Assembly: GCF_003865075.1 (NCBI RefSeq)
Contig: NZ_BHWB01000004.1
Location: 62,001-126,000 of the forward strand
DNA from: Bacteroides faecalis
Lineage (GTDB): Bacteria; Bacteroidota; Bacteroidia; Bacteroidales; Bacteroidaceae
Length of the DNA: 64,000 bases
Direction of reading: 5' to 3'
Shown here: piece after piece, positions 62,903 through 64,000 of the stretch
How positions within the stretch are numbered: position 1 is the first letter of the stretch
How the letters are laid out: every line of letters starts with the position of its first letter
Position numbers and translations under genes: made by a program
The notes under the pieces: model-generated
Seen by the model: only the letters and a program-made list of their open reading frames with translations
Told to the model about the DNA's origin: nothing
Databases searched by the model: none

Positions 62903-63990
62903 TCTCCTCTCAATTTATTCAATAATTCATCAAAATTATAACTGCAAGAATATAATTGATTTAATTTACGGTTATTGCATGATTGCGCACTAACATATAA
63001 GTAAAAAATACCCTTATCAACTACGGCTGTTGGTTTATAAAATCCAGTCAATCCACATTTCTGCATCTCAGAGTTTGTAATCAGGGGTTTTTGAAAGGCT
63101 TTAAAATGAATATAGTCTGTACTTTCAGCTAAAATTATATCAGCATTACATTGGCTCGTTTGAATAACAGCATATAAATTATTCTTCCACTCAAAGAAAT
63201 CACAATGCCAAGGTGTATAAAAACAATTAATATTACTAATTTTATAAGTACCCCAATATTTATAATTTCCATCTACATTCTTTGATTCATAAATAGATAT
63301 ACCGTAACTAATAGTCTGATTATAAATATGCAAAGCAGAAGAAAATGCTAAAAATACATTTGAAAATTTATTTAAAAATCTATTTTTGAATATAAACTTC
63401 TCATTCTTAAATCTTAAATGCATTGCATAACATCTATAAGAATCTCCTATCTTTATAAAACAAGGAGAAACAGCCGGATCAATATAAAGATCTTTTGATT
63501 CAATAATAGGTTGATGCATCTCAACACTTGTATCAGAGGTGTACTTTTTTACAAAAATTCCTCTCTGAAACCCTCTTTCCAGAACTGTCCTCGTATGATT
63601 TTCTCTCCAAAAAATATAACAATTATCATTGTCAAATAAAAGACTTGGATCGGAATTATATCCTTCAACATGTGCCCCCTTTACTTGCTCAAAGACCTGC
63701 CAGCTATCTAAATCACCTATAGAATAACATAAATAAGGGTTTTCAACATTCTCATCTGCAGCATAATATGGGGTATATGTCAGCCACCATTCTTTACCTC
63801 TAAAACCAAGTGATTTTCTCACACAGGGATGCACCACATCACCATTGCAGATAAGTTTATTACCATTTAAAACTTCGCACTTATTTAGTTTTTTAACAAT
63901 ACAATCTGTAGGTTTCCCAAAAATTGAATAAATACATACTCTATATATATACAATAATTTCCTTAACATTTTACTTAGAAATCGAATCAT
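62899..63990 (-). CDS. Five-bladed beta-propeller, glycosidase-43-like protein in capsule locus
   Basis: The 363-residue protein has a short N-terminal hydrophobic stretch (LLYIYRVCIYSIFG) that is weak for a signal peptide, and then propeller-type repeats: HPCVRKSLGFRGKEWWLTYTPY, YNSDPSLLFDNDNCYIFWRENH, DPAVSPCFIKIGDSYRCYAMHL and FYKPTAVVDKGIFYLYVSAQ. Such GH43/GH32-like folds appear in polysaccharide loci, where they may act as glycosyltransferases or hydrolases. The active-site acidic triad cannot be assigned with certainty. Its start is 11 bases inside the window edge. Confidence 0.65.
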   Translation of the reverse strand: MIRFLSKMLRKLLYIYRVCIYSIFGKPTDCIVKKLNKCEVLNGNKLICNGDVVHPCVRKSLGFRGKEWWLTYTPYYAADENVENPYLCYSIGDLDSWQVFEQVKGAHVEGYNSDPSLLFDNDNCYIFWRENHTRTVLERGFQRGIFVKKYTSDTSVEMHQPIIESKDLYIDPAVSPCFIKIGDSYRCYAMHLRFKNEKFIFKNRFLNKFSNVFLAFSSALHIYNQTISYGISIYESKNVDGNYKYWGTYKISNINCFYTPWHCDFFEWKNNLYAVIQTSQCNADIILAESTDYIHFKAFQKPLITNSEMQKCGLTGFYKPTAVVDKGIFYLYVSAQSCNNRKLNQLYSCSYNFDELLNKLRGE

Positions 63991-64000
63991 TGAGAAATTT

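Overview
The window is a stretch of a Bacteroides chromosome. The gene content is typical of that genus (SusC-type receptor, NVEALA peptide next to a 6-bladed propeller lipoprotein, smalltalk micropeptides, EFR1 ferredoxin, YjbH/OmpA envelope genes, PCMD protein), the base composition is low in GC, and many genes are preceded by the Bacteroidetes promoter form TTTG - about 20 bp - TAnnTTTG. The sulfate-activation block next to a sulfotransferase resembles the one known in Bacteroides thetaiotaomicron, but I cannot fix the species.

Layout. 1-4.9 kb: housekeeping genes (SUI1 factor, rex, FAH hydrolase, ispF, secreted phosphoesterase, an uncharacterised ExoX-C-like gene). 5.1-6.5 kb: a dead NVEALA peptide/6-bladed propeller pair, with three in-frame TAA codons in the propeller and a frameshift inside the NVEALA motif. 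7.4-8.95 kb: an apparently intact IS1380-type element that cuts off the 3' end of a SusC gene. 8.95-18.2 kb: a five-gene operon (FAD oxidoreductase, DUF4434 protein, MFS sugar porter, AGE-type epimerase, truncated SusC) diverging from a ROK repressor; SusD is gone and the MFS/epimerase part is strikingly GC-rich. 18.4-20.2 kb: tRNA-Thr(CGU) with an integrase stub, two small accessory ORFs and an IS982-type transposase, i.e. the scar of an integrated element. 20.3-27.5 kb: membrane-anchored nuclease, mltG, the iorAB-paaK aromatic 2-oxoacid pathway, xpt and an EFR1 protein. 27.4-34.4 kb: a structured RNA behind rplT, the thrS-infC-rpmI-rplT operon, a TPR protein, def and ruvX. 34.4-40.5 kb: envelope genes (OmpA, two YjbH-like proteins, a His-tailed lipoprotein, a PCMD protein). 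40.5-47.1 kb: a sulfotransferase with cysN, cysD, cysC, a SLC13 carrier and cysQ, a complete route from sulfate uptake to sulfo-transfer. 47.3-51.1 kb: SPOR lipoprotein, SDR enzyme, DEAD-box helicase and a YtxH/holin-like stress cassette. 51.1-55.0 kb: two divergent HU-like/smalltalk pairs flanking a WbuC cupin and a dead IS4 copy; the right-hand pair carries an amidase with a one-base frameshift. 55.1-64 kb: the distal part of a capsule/exopolysaccharide locus transcribed right to left, with one glycosyltransferase split by a homopolymer indel.

Functionally, three modules stand out: PAPS synthesis feeding a sulfotransferase; oxidative decarboxylation of aryl-pyruvates coupled to CoA-ligase chemistry; and a polysaccharide assembly locus whose last steps (aminotransferase, acyltransferase, small phosphoglycosyl transferase) resemble a pgl-type amino-sugar pathway. 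Several loci are decaying (propeller/NVEALA, SusC/SusD, integrase, IS4, amidase, one glycosyltransferase). The least understood recurring unit is the HU-like protein plus smalltalk micropeptide (plus amidase) cassette. All family calls were made by reading the translations; no database search was possible.
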